A DNA stretch of 64,000 nucleotides from Rhodovulum bhavnagarense (GCF_004343505.1 NZ_SLXU01000002.1:62001-126000), one strand, 5' to 3'; shown: positions 55,761 to 64,000, numbered from the stretch's first letter. The notes: generated by a model from the letters alone, not told the origin. Numbers and translations are program-made.

Positions 55761-56494
55761 ATCGACAGCTTTTTGAAGATCGGTTCGGGGATGGCGCGGA
55801 TAATTGCCATGATCGCCATCCACAATAGCGGCGTATAGATCACGTTTCGCCTTTTATCGACTGCGTTCAGGATGTCGTTGGCGACCTTTTCGGGCGCCGC
55901 GACCAGGAACATTCCCTTCATTCCCCACGTCATGGCGGTGTCGGTAAAGCCGGGTTTCACCGTCACGACATGCCCGCCCGATCGCGCCAGGCGATTGCGC
56001 AGCCCCGAAAGATAGGTGGCAAACCCTGCCTTGGCCGCGCCGTAGACATAATTGCCGATTCGCCCTCGGTCGCCCGCGACCGAGGTGACGCCGACCACGG
56101 TGCCCGCGCCGCGGGCCTCGATCATCGGGGCAAGCCGATGCAGGAATTCCGCCGGTCCGGTGAAACTGTCCGTGGCAACGCCCGCGATCAGCGAGGGATC
56201 GGCGTCGATGTCGGCTTGCGGCGGCATCGATCCGACAAAAACCGCCGCCGACAACGTACCCTCCTGCGCGGTGAGCCTGTCCAGGATGGGGTCGAAACTT
56301 GCCGGGTCGCGCGCGTCGAAGGCGACAGTTTCGGCCAGCGCGGCCCCGCGCACGCGGGCGTCGGCGGCATCACGTTCCAACTCGGCGGGGTTGCGTCCGG
56401 CAAGGATCACGCCGTCGCCGCGCTCGGCCAATTTGCGGGTAAAGGCGCGCGCCATCGATGAGGACGCGCCGAGGATGATCCAGGTTTCACTCAT
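55757..56494 (-). CDS. dprE2: DprE2-like short-chain dehydrogenase
   Basis: This 245-residue SDR enzyme has the NAD motif GASSSMA (residues 9-15), Ser138 in VTSVAGDRGR, the YxxxK pair Tyr151-Lys155 (NYVYGAAKAG) and KPGFTDTAMTWG. The C-terminus (NVIYTPLLWMAIMAIIRAIPEPIFKKL) matches the membrane-associating tail of mycobacterial DprE2. DprE2 reduces the 2-keto intermediate made by DprE1 to decaprenyl-phospho-arabinose. It overlaps dprE1 by four bases, so the two are made together, as expected for an epimerase pair. Confidence 0.85.
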   Translation of the reverse strand: MSETWIILGASSSMARAFTRKLAERGDGVILAGRNPAELERDAADARVRGAALAETVAFDARDPASFDPILDRLTAQEGTLSAAVFVGSMPPQADIDADPSLIAGVATDSFTGPAEFLHRLAPMIEARGAGTVVGVTSVAGDRGRIGNYVYGAAKAGFATYLSGLRNRLARSGGHVVTVKPGFTDTAMTWGMKGMFLVAAPEKVANDILNAVDKRRNVIYTPLLWMAIMAIIRAIPEPIFKKLSI

Positions 56495-57804
56495 GCTACG
56501 GTCCTCAGGTTCAGCCGCCGAACCAGGTCGGTCGCAAGACGGCCGTCAGGGTCGGTCTTGGCGATCTCGGCCCGCCAGGCGGACAGTTCGGGATACATCG
56601 CCGCGATGTTGTCGGGATGGGCAAGCGCGTCCTTGGCAAAGTAAAGCCGTCCGCCCGCATCCAGCACCTGCTGTTCCAGCTTGGCAAAGATCGCGGGCAC
56701 CTTCTTGCGGGCCGGAAAATCGACGGCAAGCGTGTAGCCCGCCATCGGGAAAGACAGGTGGCCGGCCCGCCCCGGACCCATCTTTTTCAGTACAGCCAAC
56801 GGCGAGGCGATGCCGGCCTTGGCGATGGTCTCCAGGATCGCCTTCAATTCGGGCCCCTTGTCCAGCGGCACCACGCACTGGAACTGGTGAAAGCCGCGTT
56901 TGCCGTAAAGGCGGTTCCAGTCGTAGATGCGGTCGAGAGGGAAAAAGAACTCTTCCAGCGGGCGAGTGCGTTTGCGGGAGGTGTCGGGAATGCGCGAGAT
57001 ATAGAAAGCGTTGAACAGCTTGACCACGGGCCAGGACAGGGCCAGCCGCGGCGCGTCCAGCGGCACAGTGATCGCGCGGCGCCGCGGACCGGGGCGGCCG
57101 CCCTCGGCCAGTGTACCCTCTTCCAGGATGCCGCGGCCCAGCCGTTTGCCGCGCTTGGTCGCGTCGATCCAGCCCACGGTATATTCGGCCTGTGAACTGT
57201 CGAAAGCGGCAAGAAAACTGTCGAAGTCGCGGATACGGGTTTCCTTTACCCGCATCCGCTGGCCCGGGACGGGCTGAAGTTGCAGTTTTGCCGACAGGAT
57301 CGCGCCGGTTTGACCCTGGCCTCCCATGGTGGCGCGGAACAACGCGGGCTCGGCTTCGGGGCGCACCTCTCGCGGGCCTTGGTCGGTCATCAGCCTGAGG
57401 CCCAGCACATGCTGACCAAAGCTGCCCGCGTTATGATGATTCTTGCCATGCACGTCATTGGCGATGCAGCCCCCCACCGTGGCAAATCCGGTGCCCGGCA
57501 TGACCGCGGGCATCCAGCCGCGCGGGGCAAAGACGCGCAGCAGCTCGGCAATGGTTGCGCCTGCCTCGACCTCCAGGACGCCGGTTTCGGGGTCGAAGGC
57601 CAATAGCCGGTCCATCCGCGTCATTTCTATTGCCGCGCCGCCATCGTTGAGCGGCCCGTCGCCGTAGGAACGGCGGTTGCCGATAGCCGGGCCGCGCCCT
57701 GCCAGCGCCGTTGCGAGCGCGGGCAGATTCTCGGGGCGGGCCAGCGTGCCACGGGCCCTGACGACCCGGCCCCAGCCGGCATATTCAGCGATTTTCCATT
57801 GCAT
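56491..57804 (-). CDS. dprE1: DprE1-like FAD-dependent polyprenyl-phospho-ribose 2'-oxidase
   Basis: This 437-residue VAO-type flavoprotein has the FAD-binding IGNRRSYGDGPLNDGG and VMPGTGFATVGGCIANDVHGKNHH. The latter contains the DVHGKNHH stretch typical of DprE1. The C-terminus has GGRLYFAKDAL with Lys391, which aligns with the essential Lys418 of the M. tuberculosis enzyme. Ala360 in TLAVDFP aligns, with the same offset of 27, with Cys387, the residue hit by benzothiazinones. Its role would be oxidation of polyprenyl-phospho-ribose at C2. It overlaps the upstream flippase-like gene by 20 bases. Confidence 0.87.
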   Translation of the reverse strand: MQWKIAEYAGWGRVVRARGTLARPENLPALATALAGRGPAIGNRRSYGDGPLNDGGAAIEMTRMDRLLAFDPETGVLEVEAGATIAELLRVFAPRGWMPAVMPGTGFATVGGCIANDVHGKNHHNAGSFGQHVLGLRLMTDQGPREVRPEAEPALFRATMGGQGQTGAILSAKLQLQPVPGQRMRVKETRIRDFDSFLAAFDSSQAEYTVGWIDATKRGKRLGRGILEEGTLAEGGRPGPRRRAITVPLDAPRLALSWPVVKLFNAFYISRIPDTSRKRTRPLEEFFFPLDRIYDWNRLYGKRGFHQFQCVVPLDKGPELKAILETIAKAGIASPLAVLKKMGPGRAGHLSFPMAGYTLAVDFPARKKVPAIFAKLEQQVLDAGGRLYFAKDALAHPDNIAAMYPELSAWRAEIAKTDPDGRLATDLVRRLNLRTVA

Positions 57805-58792
57805 GCCTGGTCCTTTTCGACATCCGTTCGGCGATGGGAAAGACCATCGCGCCCAAACCGATCGCGAACCACAGCGTGGTGACCCGGATCACAGCGGTGG
57901 CCGCTATGGATGTTTCGGGTGGTAACCCCTCCAGCGTCAAGAGCGCGATCATCGCAGCCTCGGCCCCGCCCAGCCCGCCGGGCGCCCCGGTCAGCCCGCC
58001 CGCCAGCGTTGCGAAAACGAAGATCGCCGTTGCCGTGGACAGGGCTATATCCGCCCCCAGCCAGATCAGCAGCATGTAAAAGGCCACGCCCTCGGCCATC
58101 CAGCCGACCACGCCCAGCCCGACCGCTGCGGCAAGCGTGCCCGAATGAGAGAAATGGCGCAAGGCGCGCGCCATGCCGCGGGCCCGCACGAACAGGCGCG
58201 GGCAGCAGCCCAGCGCCCGATAGGCCAGCGTTACCAGCCCTGCCAGCAGCCGCGGACGGGTGGCGACCACCGCCGTGCCCAACGCCAGCCCCGCCAGCGG
58301 CAGCGCCCCCGCGATCCCGCTGGCCGACAGCGCCAGCGCCCCGGCCAGGATCAGCGCCATCGCCACCAGATCGGCGGCCCGGTCCACCAGGAACAGCGGT
58401 GCCGAGCGGTCCAGCGGCACGCCGGTTTCCCGCCGGATCCAGCGGATGCGCACCAACTCGCCCACCCGGCCCGGTGTCGCACTCATCAGGAAACCGCCCA
58501 GGAAATGCCGCATGTCGCGCACCAGCCCCGGCGGCAGGCCGATGCGGCGGGCGAACAGGTGCCAGCGCAGCCCCCGCATCAGGTAGTTGACCAGTGAAAA
58601 CCCCAACAGCGCCGCGACCTGCACCGGGCCAAGGCGCAGCAACTGCGCGCGCGTTTCCGCCCAACCCGTTGCGGCAGCCAACCCGATCAGGCCCGCGACG
58701 ACCAGCGCCATGAGCCCCCCCAGCAGCGCCAGATCGCGCCAGCGGCGCGGCGCGGCGGCCGGGGCGGGGGAGGGCGGAAGGGTCATCGACAT
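57785..58792 (-). CDS. Flippase-like multi-spanning membrane protein (UPF0104/YbhN type)
   Basis: This 335-residue integral membrane protein has about eight helices. It matches the lysylphosphatidylglycerol-synthase-like / UPF0104 transmembrane family: RGLRWHLFARRIG, GFLMSATPGRVGELVRIRWIRR, and the characteristic GGLTGAPGGLGGAEAAMIALL near residue 265. Family members include proposed glycolipid or phospholipid flippases. It is first in the operon with dprE1 and dprE2, so it is a candidate to move polyprenyl-phospho-arabinose across the membrane, the role suggested for GtrA-like Rv3789 in mycobacteria. The ATG at 58792 is used; one two codons later is possible. Confidence 0.82.
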   Translation of the reverse strand: MSMTLPPSPAPAAAPRRWRDLALLGGLMALVVAGLIGLAAATGWAETRAQLLRLGPVQVAALLGFSLVNYLMRGLRWHLFARRIGLPPGLVRDMRHFLGGFLMSATPGRVGELVRIRWIRRETGVPLDRSAPLFLVDRAADLVAMALILAGALALSASGIAGALPLAGLALGTAVVATRPRLLAGLVTLAYRALGCCPRLFVRARGMARALRHFSHSGTLAAAVGLGVVGWMAEGVAFYMLLIWLGADIALSTATAIFVFATLAGGLTGAPGGLGGAEAAMIALLTLEGLPPETSIAATAVIRVTTLWFAIGLGAMVFPIAERMSKRTRHAMENR

Positions 58793-58937
58793 GGCACCCC
58801 GGCGATAGCGGCAGAATCGGACGGCTAGGTGACCCCGGTTCGGTCAGAACGTTACCGCTGCGGCCGCCCGCGCCCTTAACGGCAAGGGGCCGCGCGGGGC
58901 CTGCCCCCACACGGCCCGGTTCCCGGCATTCCGCCGG

Positions 58938-59567
58938 TCAGTTGACGATGGTCGCCTCGGTCGCGGCGCGGATCTCGTCCTCGGTCACGCCCTCGGCGCA
59001 TTCCACGATCTTCAGACCGCCCTCGACCACGTCGAGCACGCCCAGATTGGTGATGATCCGGCTGACCACGCCGGTCCCGGTCAGCGGCAGGGTGCATTCC
59101 TTCAGCAGCTTGCTGTCGCCATGCTTGTTGGTGTGGTCCATCACGATCACCACGCGCTTGACGCCCGCGACAAGGTCCATCGCGCCGCCCATCCCCTTGA
59201 CCAGCTTGCCGGGGATCATCCAGTTCGCCAGATCGCCGTTTTCCGACACTTCCATCGCGCCCAGGATCGCCATCGCGATCTTGCCGCCGCGGATCATGCC
59301 AAAGCTTTGCGCGCTGTCGAAATAGGCCGAGTGGGCCAGTTCGGTGATGGTCTGCTTGCCGGCGTTGATCAGGTCGGGGTCTTCCTCACCCTCCAGCGGA
59401 AAGGGGCCAAGGCCCAGCATCCCGTTTTCCGATTGCAGCGTGACGTGCACGCCCTCGGGGATGTAGTTCGCGACCAGCGTCGGGATGCCGATCCCGAGGT
59501 TCACATACATCCCGTCCTTCAGTTCCTGCGCGGCGCGCGCCGCCATCTGGTTGCGGTCCCAGGGCAT
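58938..59567 (-). CDS. scoB: 3-oxoacid CoA-transferase subunit B
   Basis: This 209-residue class I CoA-transferase beta subunit has [17 protein letters not shown], the catalytic glutamate region [12 protein letters not shown] (Glu in QSENG), and [21 protein letters not shown]. With ScoA it moves CoA between succinyl-CoA and acetoacetate or related oxoacids, linking ketone-body-type carbon to the TCA cycle seen at the other end of the window. Its ATG shares a base with the stop of the small gene upstream (TGATG). Confidence 0.95.
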   Translation of the reverse strand: MPWDRNQMAARAAQELKDGMYVNLGIGIPTLVANYIPEGVHVTLQSENGMLGLGPFPLEGEEDPDLINAGKQTITELAHSAYFDSAQSFGMIRGGKIAMAILGAMEVSENGDLANWMIPGKLVKGMGGAMDLVAGVKRVVIVMDHTNKHGDSKLLKECTLPLTGTGVVSRIITNLGVLDVVEGGLKIVECAEGVTEDEIRAATEATIVN

Positions 59568-59761
59568 CAGTCGTTCTCCCGTTCGGTTCTGGCCGCGAGG
59601 CTTGCCATGAGCTGTGCCGTCTGCGTCACCAGGAGTGGAATTTCTTTCGTCACGTCGGGGCCGAAATGGGCATCGGCCACCCGCTGCGCCACGTGCAGGT
59701 ATCCGGCCGCCTCTTCGCCGAGGGTCTCGACCTCTTCGAAAAACGTGCCGGAACGTGCCAT
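59567..59761 (-). CDS. Small protein between CoA-transferase subunits (64 residues)
   Basis: This 64-residue acidic, mostly helical protein opens [25 protein letters not shown] and ends [14 protein letters not shown]; it belongs to no family known to me. It is placed exactly between scoA and scoB, eleven bases after scoA and overlapping scoB by one base, which strongly supports it as a real gene. The coupling suggests a small partner or assembly factor for the CoA-transferase, or a passenger. No membrane segment or motif is evident. Confidence 0.7.
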   Translation of the reverse strand: MARSGTFFEEVETLGEEAAGYLHVAQRVADAHFGPDVTKEIPLLVTQTAQLMASLAARTEREND

Positions 59762-59772
59762 GGCGGGGTCCC

Positions 59773-60468
59773 TTACGCGGCGCGCGTGGTGCGCTGTTCG
59801 ATGCGCTTCTCGTGGTCGCCCTTGATCAGGCGGTGCACGTAGATGCCGGGCAGGTGGATCTTGTCGGGGTCAAGCTGACCGGGTTCGACGATCTCCTCCA
59901 CCTCGGCGACGCAGACCTTGCCGCACATCGCGGCGGGCGGGTTGAAGTTGCGGGCGGTCTTGCGGAACACCAGGTTGCCGGTGGTGTCGGCCTTCCATGC
60001 CTTGACGATGGACAGGTCCGCCACGATCCCGCGTTCCAGGATGTAGGTTTCGCCGTCGAACTCCTTGTGTTCCTTGCCCTCGGCGATCTGGGTGCCCACG
60101 CCGGTTTTCGTGTAGAAACCGGGGATGCCGCAGCCGCCGGCGCGCATCCGTTCGGCGAGCGTGCCCTGGGGGTTGAATTCCAGCTCAAGCTCACCCGACA
60201 GGTACTGGCGCATGAACTCGGCATTCTCGCCCACATAGGACGAGATCATCTTTTTCACCTGGCGGGTCTGCAGCAGGATGCCGATGCCGAAATCGTCGAC
60301 GCCCGCGTTGTTCGAGGCGAAGGTCAGGTCCCTGGTCCCCGCGTCCTTGATCGCCTCGATCAGCAACTCCGGAATGCCGCACAGGCCGAAACCGCCCGCG
60401 GCGATGAACATGCCGTCGAAAAGCAGCCCGTCCAGGGCCTCCGCGGCGCTGTCGTATACCTTGTTCAT
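59773..60468 (-). CDS. scoA: 3-oxoacid CoA-transferase subunit A
   Basis: This 231-residue class I CoA-transferase alpha subunit opens [19 protein letters not shown] and has the glycine-rich [31 protein letters not shown] and [21 protein letters not shown] of the family. The ATG at 60468 follows GGGGAGTGTTCC; the frame extends upstream without a site. It forms the SCOT-type enzyme with ScoB, with the 64-residue gene between them. Confidence 0.95.
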   Translation of the reverse strand: MNKVYDSAAEALDGLLFDGMFIAAGGFGLCGIPELLIEAIKDAGTRDLTFASNNAGVDDFGIGILLQTRQVKKMISSYVGENAEFMRQYLSGELELEFNPQGTLAERMRAGGCGIPGFYTKTGVGTQIAEGKEHKEFDGETYILERGIVADLSIVKAWKADTTGNLVFRKTARNFNPPAAMCGKVCVAEVEEIVEPGQLDPDKIHLPGIYVHRLIKGDHEKRIEQRTTRAA

Positions 60469-60537
60469 GGAACACTCCCCATTCGAACCATTGGCGCAAG
60501 TTGTGGCGAAGGGGCAGGGGCAAGTCAATGAACCGCA

Positions 60538-60559
60538 GGGCCGGCCGTCACGCCGGCCC
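60538..60559 (-). terminator. GC hairpin after topA
   Basis: GGGCCGGC (60538-60545) and GCCGGCCC (60552-60559) form a perfect 8-base stem just after the topA stop. There is no T-run on the minus strand, so termination may be partial or need Rho. Confidence 0.45.
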
Positions 60560-60565
60560 CGTCGA

Positions 60566-63160
60566 TCAATCCTCTTTCTTGGCGGCGGTCTTGCGCGTGG
60601 CGGTCTTCTTGGCCGGGGTCTTTTTCGTCGCGGTCTTTTTCGCCGCCGGCTTCTTGGCGGCGGCCTTCTTGCCGCCCTTCTTGGCGGCCTTTTCCGCGAT
60701 CAGTTGCACGGCCATGCCTATGGTCACATCCGCGGGGTCCACGTCCTTTGGCAGGGTGGCGTTGACCTTGTCCCACTTGATGTAGGGGCCATAGCGGCCC
60801 TCCATCACGTTGACGGCGCCGCCCTTTTCCGGGTGTTCGCCCAGTTCGCGCAGGGGCTTGGCGGCAGAGGCCCCCCGGCCGCGGGTCTTTTTCTGGGCCA
60901 GCACCTCGACCGCGCGGTTCATGCCGACGGTGAACACCTCTTCCACGTCGGGCAGGTTGGCATAGACGCGGCCGTGCTTGACGTAGGGGCCATAGCGGCC
61001 GATGCCCGCCTCGACCAGTTCGCCATCCTCGGGGTGGGCGCCGATCTCGCGCGGGAGCGACAGCAGCATCAGCGCCTTTTCCAGGTCGATCGTCTCGGCC
61101 GCCCAGCCCTTGGGCAGGCTGGCACGGGGCGGTTTCGGCTGGTCCTCGGTCGGTTCGCCCTTTTGCACATAGGGGCCGAAACGACCATTTCTCAGGGTGA
61201 TTTCCTCGCCGTCGTCATGGCCCAGAACCTTGCCGTCCAGTTCGGCGGCAGGGTCGTCGCCATTGGGGGCCGACAGCGGGCGGGTATAGCGGCATTCGGG
61301 ATAGTTGGTGCAGCCGATAAAGGCCCCCCCCGAGCGCGCGGTCTTCAGGTTCAGCCGCCCCAGCCCGCATTTGGGGCAGACGCGGGGGTCGCCACCATCC
61401 TCGCGCGCGGGATAGAGGTGGGGGGCGAGAACCTCGTCGATCTTGTCCAGAACCTCGGAAATACGCAGGTCGGCGGTTTCGGCGAGGGCCGCAGAGAAAT
61501 CGCGCCAGAAGCGGGCCAGCACGTCGTGATAGTCGCGGCTGCCGGCGGACACGTCGTCAAGCTCGTCCTCCAGGTTCGCGGTGAATTCATAGCCCACGTA
61601 TTTCTGGAAGTAGTTGGACAGGAAGGCGGTCACCAGCCGGCCCTTGTCCTCGGGGATCAGGCGGTTCTTGTCCTTGCGCACATAGCCGCGGTCCTGGATC
61701 GTGGTGACGATGGACGCATAGGTGGAGGGCCGGCCGATGCCGAGTTCCTCCATCCGTTTGACCAGCGTGGCCTCGGTATAGCGGGGGGGCGGCTGGGTGA
61801 AATGCTGTTCGGGGGTGACGCTTTGGCGTTTGGCGGGCTCGCCCTGCGCGATCTGGGGCAGGCGCTTGTCCTCGTCGTCGACCACGACATCGTCGCGCCC
61901 CTCTTCGTAGACCTTGAGGAAGCCGTCGAACAGAACGACCTGGCCGGTGGCGCGCAGGCTGACCTGTTTGTCGCCGCTGGTGACGTCGACAGTGGTGCGT
62001 TCCAGCCGCGCGGCCTCCATCTGGCTGGCCAGCGTGCGTTTCCAGATCAGGTCATACAGTTTCTTCTGGTCGGCATCGCTCACCCGCAGGCTGGCCGCGT
62101 CGCGGGTCATGTCGGTGGGCCGGATGCATTCGTGGGCCTCTTGGGCGTTCTTGGCCTTGTTCTTGTACATCCGCGGCGATTTCGGGACGTAATCGGCGCC
62201 GTAGCGGTCCTTGATCGCGTCGCGGGCGGCCATCACCGCCTCGGGGGCCATGTCGATGCCGTCGGTCCGCATGTAGGTGATATGCCCCGCCTCGTAGAGC
62301 CGTTGCGCCGCCTGCATGGTCTGGCGCGCGCCGAAGCCGAACTTGCGGCTGGCCTCTTGCTGGAGGGTCGAGGTCATGAAGGGCGGGGCGGGGTTGCGGC
62401 TGGCGGGCTTGGCCTCGACGGCCTCGACGGTGAACTCGCGGCTGGTGATCGCCTGCACGGCCAGCTCGGCGGCGGTGTCTGTGGCGATGTCGAACTTGTC
62501 CAGCTTCTTGCCGCCCAGAACGGTCAGCCGGGCCTCGTAGGTCTGGCCGCGGGGGGTGGCGAAGATGGCCTTGACCGACCAGTATTCGCGGGCGCGGAAG
62601 GCCTCGATCTCCATCTCGCGCTCGACGATCAGCCGAAGGCAGACCGATTGCACGCGCCCCGCGGATTTCGCACCGGGCAGTTTCCGCCACAGCACCGGCG
62701 ACAGGTTGAAGCCCACCAGGTAATCCAGCGCGCGCCGCGCCAGGTAGGCATGCACCAGCGGTTCGTCGACCTGGCGGGGGTTCTTCATCGCCTCGGTCAC
62801 GGCGGACTTGGTGATCGCGTTGAACACCACGCGGCTGACGGCGGTGTCCTTCTTGATCGCCTTGCGGCTGCGCAGGGCTTCCTCAAGATGCCAGGAAATC
62901 GCCTCGCCCTCGCGGTCGGGGTCGGTGGCGAGGATCAGCGCGTTGTCCTCTTTCAGGGCGTCGGCGATCGCCTTGACATGTTTGCGGCTGTCGCTCGCGA
63001 TCTCCCATTTCATTTCGAAATCATGCTCGGGATCGACCGACCCGTCCTTGGGTGGCAGATCGCGCACGTGGCCATAGGATGCCAGGACCGTGTAGTCATC
63101 CCCAAGATACTTGTTGATCGTCTTGGCTTTGGCCGGGGATTCGACAACAACGACGGGCAT
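60566..63160 (-). CDS. topA: DNA topoisomerase I
   Basis: This 864-residue type IA topoisomerase relaxes negative supercoils. The Toprim domain has VVVESPAKAKTINKYLG (4-20) and LATDPDREGEAISWHLEE. The catalytic tyrosine is Tyr296 in HITYMRTDG. A four-cysteine zinc finger (CPKCGLG ... CTNYPEC) is followed by repeated YGPY(V/I)K modules. The C-terminus is a Lys/Ala-rich tail (KKPAAKKTATKKTPAKK), which probably binds DNA. The ATG at 63160 with AAAGGAAT is chosen over an in-frame Met 15 codons earlier. It follows dprA, a common order in alphaproteobacteria. Confidence 0.97.
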   Translation of the reverse strand: MPVVVVESPAKAKTINKYLGDDYTVLASYGHVRDLPPKDGSVDPEHDFEMKWEIASDSRKHVKAIADALKEDNALILATDPDREGEAISWHLEEALRSRKAIKKDTAVSRVVFNAITKSAVTEAMKNPRQVDEPLVHAYLARRALDYLVGFNLSPVLWRKLPGAKSAGRVQSVCLRLIVEREMEIEAFRAREYWSVKAIFATPRGQTYEARLTVLGGKKLDKFDIATDTAAELAVQAITSREFTVEAVEAKPASRNPAPPFMTSTLQQEASRKFGFGARQTMQAAQRLYEAGHITYMRTDGIDMAPEAVMAARDAIKDRYGADYVPKSPRMYKNKAKNAQEAHECIRPTDMTRDAASLRVSDADQKKLYDLIWKRTLASQMEAARLERTTVDVTSGDKQVSLRATGQVVLFDGFLKVYEEGRDDVVVDDEDKRLPQIAQGEPAKRQSVTPEQHFTQPPPRYTEATLVKRMEELGIGRPSTYASIVTTIQDRGYVRKDKNRLIPEDKGRLVTAFLSNYFQKYVGYEFTANLEDELDDVSAGSRDYHDVLARFWRDFSAALAETADLRISEVLDKIDEVLAPHLYPAREDGGDPRVCPKCGLGRLNLKTARSGGAFIGCTNYPECRYTRPLSAPNGDDPAAELDGKVLGHDDGEEITLRNGRFGPYVQKGEPTEDQPKPPRASLPKGWAAETIDLEKALMLLSLPREIGAHPEDGELVEAGIGRYGPYVKHGRVYANLPDVEEVFTVGMNRAVEVLAQKKTRGRGASAAKPLRELGEHPEKGGAVNVMEGRYGPYIKWDKVNATLPKDVDPADVTIGMAVQLIAEKAAKKGGKKAAAKKPAAKKTATKKTPAKKTATRKTAAKKED

Positions 63161-63357
63161 GAAATTCCTTTCGACTCGCGGCATATGACCTTGGCGGCGG
63201 ACCATGTGGCGGAGTGATGCAAATTGTCAATGCGCCGGTCACGGGGCCGGTTGGGGTCGGCGGTCCGGGGCAGGGGCCAGGGAACGGCGCGTCGGATCGC
63301 ACGGGCGCGCCGCGCCCTGCACCCGTTGCAAGGGCGGCACGAAACGGCGCTGCGGCC

Positions 63358-64000
63358 TCAGATGCGGCGGGACAGGAAACCGCCCGGCGCCCGCTCGATG
63401 CGCCCGTCCAGTTCCAGCGTGACCAGTGCGGGCGCCACATGTCCGGGCGGCAAACCGATATCGCGGATCAACTGGTCCTCCGCCAGCGGCGAGGGCCCCA
63501 GCCGATCAAGGATCTGGCGGTGCAGGCTGGCCGTTTTGGAATGGGCGTCGGGGCTGGCACTGCCCGGCATGCGGCGAATCTCGGTTGCGCGCAGGCGCGG
63601 TGCTGGCGTGTCGGGCACATGTGGCCGGGATACAGGTGGGGTCACGACCTCGGCCATGCCGGGCAAGGCCGGCGCCGCGGTGCCGGACAGGATCTCCAGC
63701 ACATCGTCGGGCCCGCGTACCAGCACGGCACCGTCACGGATCAGCATGTTGCAGCCCGCGGCCCGCGCATCCAGCGGATGACCCGGCACGGCCAGCACCT
63801 CGCGTCCTTGGTCCAAGGCGTTTTTCGCCGTGATCAGGCTGCCCGAACGGGCCGCTGCCTCAACCACCACGACCGCCAGCGCAAGCCCCGATATGATCCG
63901 GTTGCGCTGGGGAAAATGGCGGGCCTGCGGCTGCAGGCCGACGGGGTTCTCGCTCAGCCTCAGCCCCTTCTCGCCGATCTCGTGGCAAAGCTGCGTGTTC
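63358..64000 (-). CDS. dprA: DNA-processing protein DprA, N-terminal part beyond window
   Basis: These are the C-terminal ~213 residues of DprA, which loads RecA on incoming single-stranded DNA in transformation and recombination. The visible Rossmann-like core has HFPQRNRIISGLALAVVVVEAA, RSGSLITAKNALDQGREVLAVPG and AGCNMLIRDGAVLV. A winged-helix domain follows (LHRQILDRLGPSPLAEDQLIRDI ... LVTLELDGRIERAPGGFL). Frame and motifs are continuous to the right edge. It lies upstream of topA with a 197-base gap that shows nothing else. Confidence 0.95.
   Translation of the reverse strand, partial: NTQLCHEIGEKGLRLSENPVGLQPQARHFPQRNRIISGLALAVVVVEAAARSGSLITAKNALDQGREVLAVPGHPLDARAAGCNMLIRDGAVLVRGPDDVLEILSGTAAPALPGMAEVVTPPVSRPHVPDTPAPRLRATEIRRMPGSASPDAHSKTASLHRQILDRLGPSPLAEDQLIRDIGLPPGHVAPALVTLELDGRIERAPGGFLSRRI

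Noticed and set aside
56491-57804. Plain annotation as a generic FAD oxidase (for example L-gulonolactone-type)
   Set aside because: The DVHGKNHH motif, the GGRLYFAKD lysine region and the adjacent DprE2-like SDR fit DprE1 better than other VAO-type oxidases.
60278-63217. A 979-codon open frame on the plus strand opposite topA
   Set aside because: Its product is repetitive Gly/Val/Leu/His-rich sequence with no family signature, and it mirrors topA codon positions. Long antisense frames are expected in GC-rich coding DNA.

Overview
The window is about 64 kb of high-GC DNA from an alphaproteobacterium, almost certainly a member of the Rhodobacterales (Rhodobacter/Roseobacter group). The evidence is gene content and order: sucABCD-mdh, malyl-CoA thioesterase, mesaconyl-CoA hydratase, sdhCDAB, ethylmalonyl-CoA mutase and crotonyl-CoA carboxylase/reductase in one neighbourhood, as remembered for Rhodobacter sphaeroides, plus a Rhodobacterales-type Tad pilus locus. 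No rRNA, tRNA, CRISPR array, prophage or insertion sequence was seen. Coding density is very high and many genes overlap by 1-4 bases.

Layout. 1-7301 (minus): sucC-sucD-DUF805-sucA-sucB (sucB runs off the left edge), with mdh upstream. 7699-10362 (plus): mcl2, an NnrU-like membrane protein, a DUF1737 protein and mch. 10534-13919 (plus): sdhCDAB. 14097-15919: a 49-residue protein, a DUF1989 protein and deoD. 16088-19578: divergent ecm and ccr, the signature of the ethylmalonyl-CoA pathway. 19617-24434: a RecD-like helicase and a complete TRAP transporter. 24582-32053: an unknown gene, ybgC-tolQRAB-pal-cpoB, then tilS. 32132-37239: ftsH, fhs, a small chorismate mutase and folD. 37236-40856 (minus): a thioesterase, pdeM and a ligase-associated Lhr-like helicase. 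40901-53134 (minus): a Tad/Flp pilus locus with two pilins, CpaB, secretin, OmpA-like protein, CpaE, CpaF, TadB, TadC, two TPR lipoproteins, prepilin peptidase and an AAA+ ATPase. 53491-58792: a lytic transglycosylase and a four-gene set resembling the mycobacterial decaprenyl-phosphate-arabinose pathway. 58938-64000 (minus): a 3-oxoacid CoA-transferase pair with a small gene between the subunits, topA, and the 3' part of dprA (cut by the right edge).

How the parts work together. The left third is the oxidative TCA cycle (2-oxoglutarate to oxaloacetate) joined to acetyl-CoA assimilation by the ethylmalonyl-CoA pathway. The suc and sdh promoters share a palindrome, TGTGATCACA, in pairs about two helical turns apart, which suggests one regulator for both. 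The middle holds envelope maintenance (Tol-Pal, FtsH) and one-carbon folate metabolism. The right third makes a surface pilus and, next to it, what looks like a lipid-linked D-arabinofuranose donor. The most interesting proposal here is that this donor glycosylates the pilus or another surface polymer.

Also notable are four dispersed copies of a 22-base element (19 invariant positions) and a possible structured leader before fhs.
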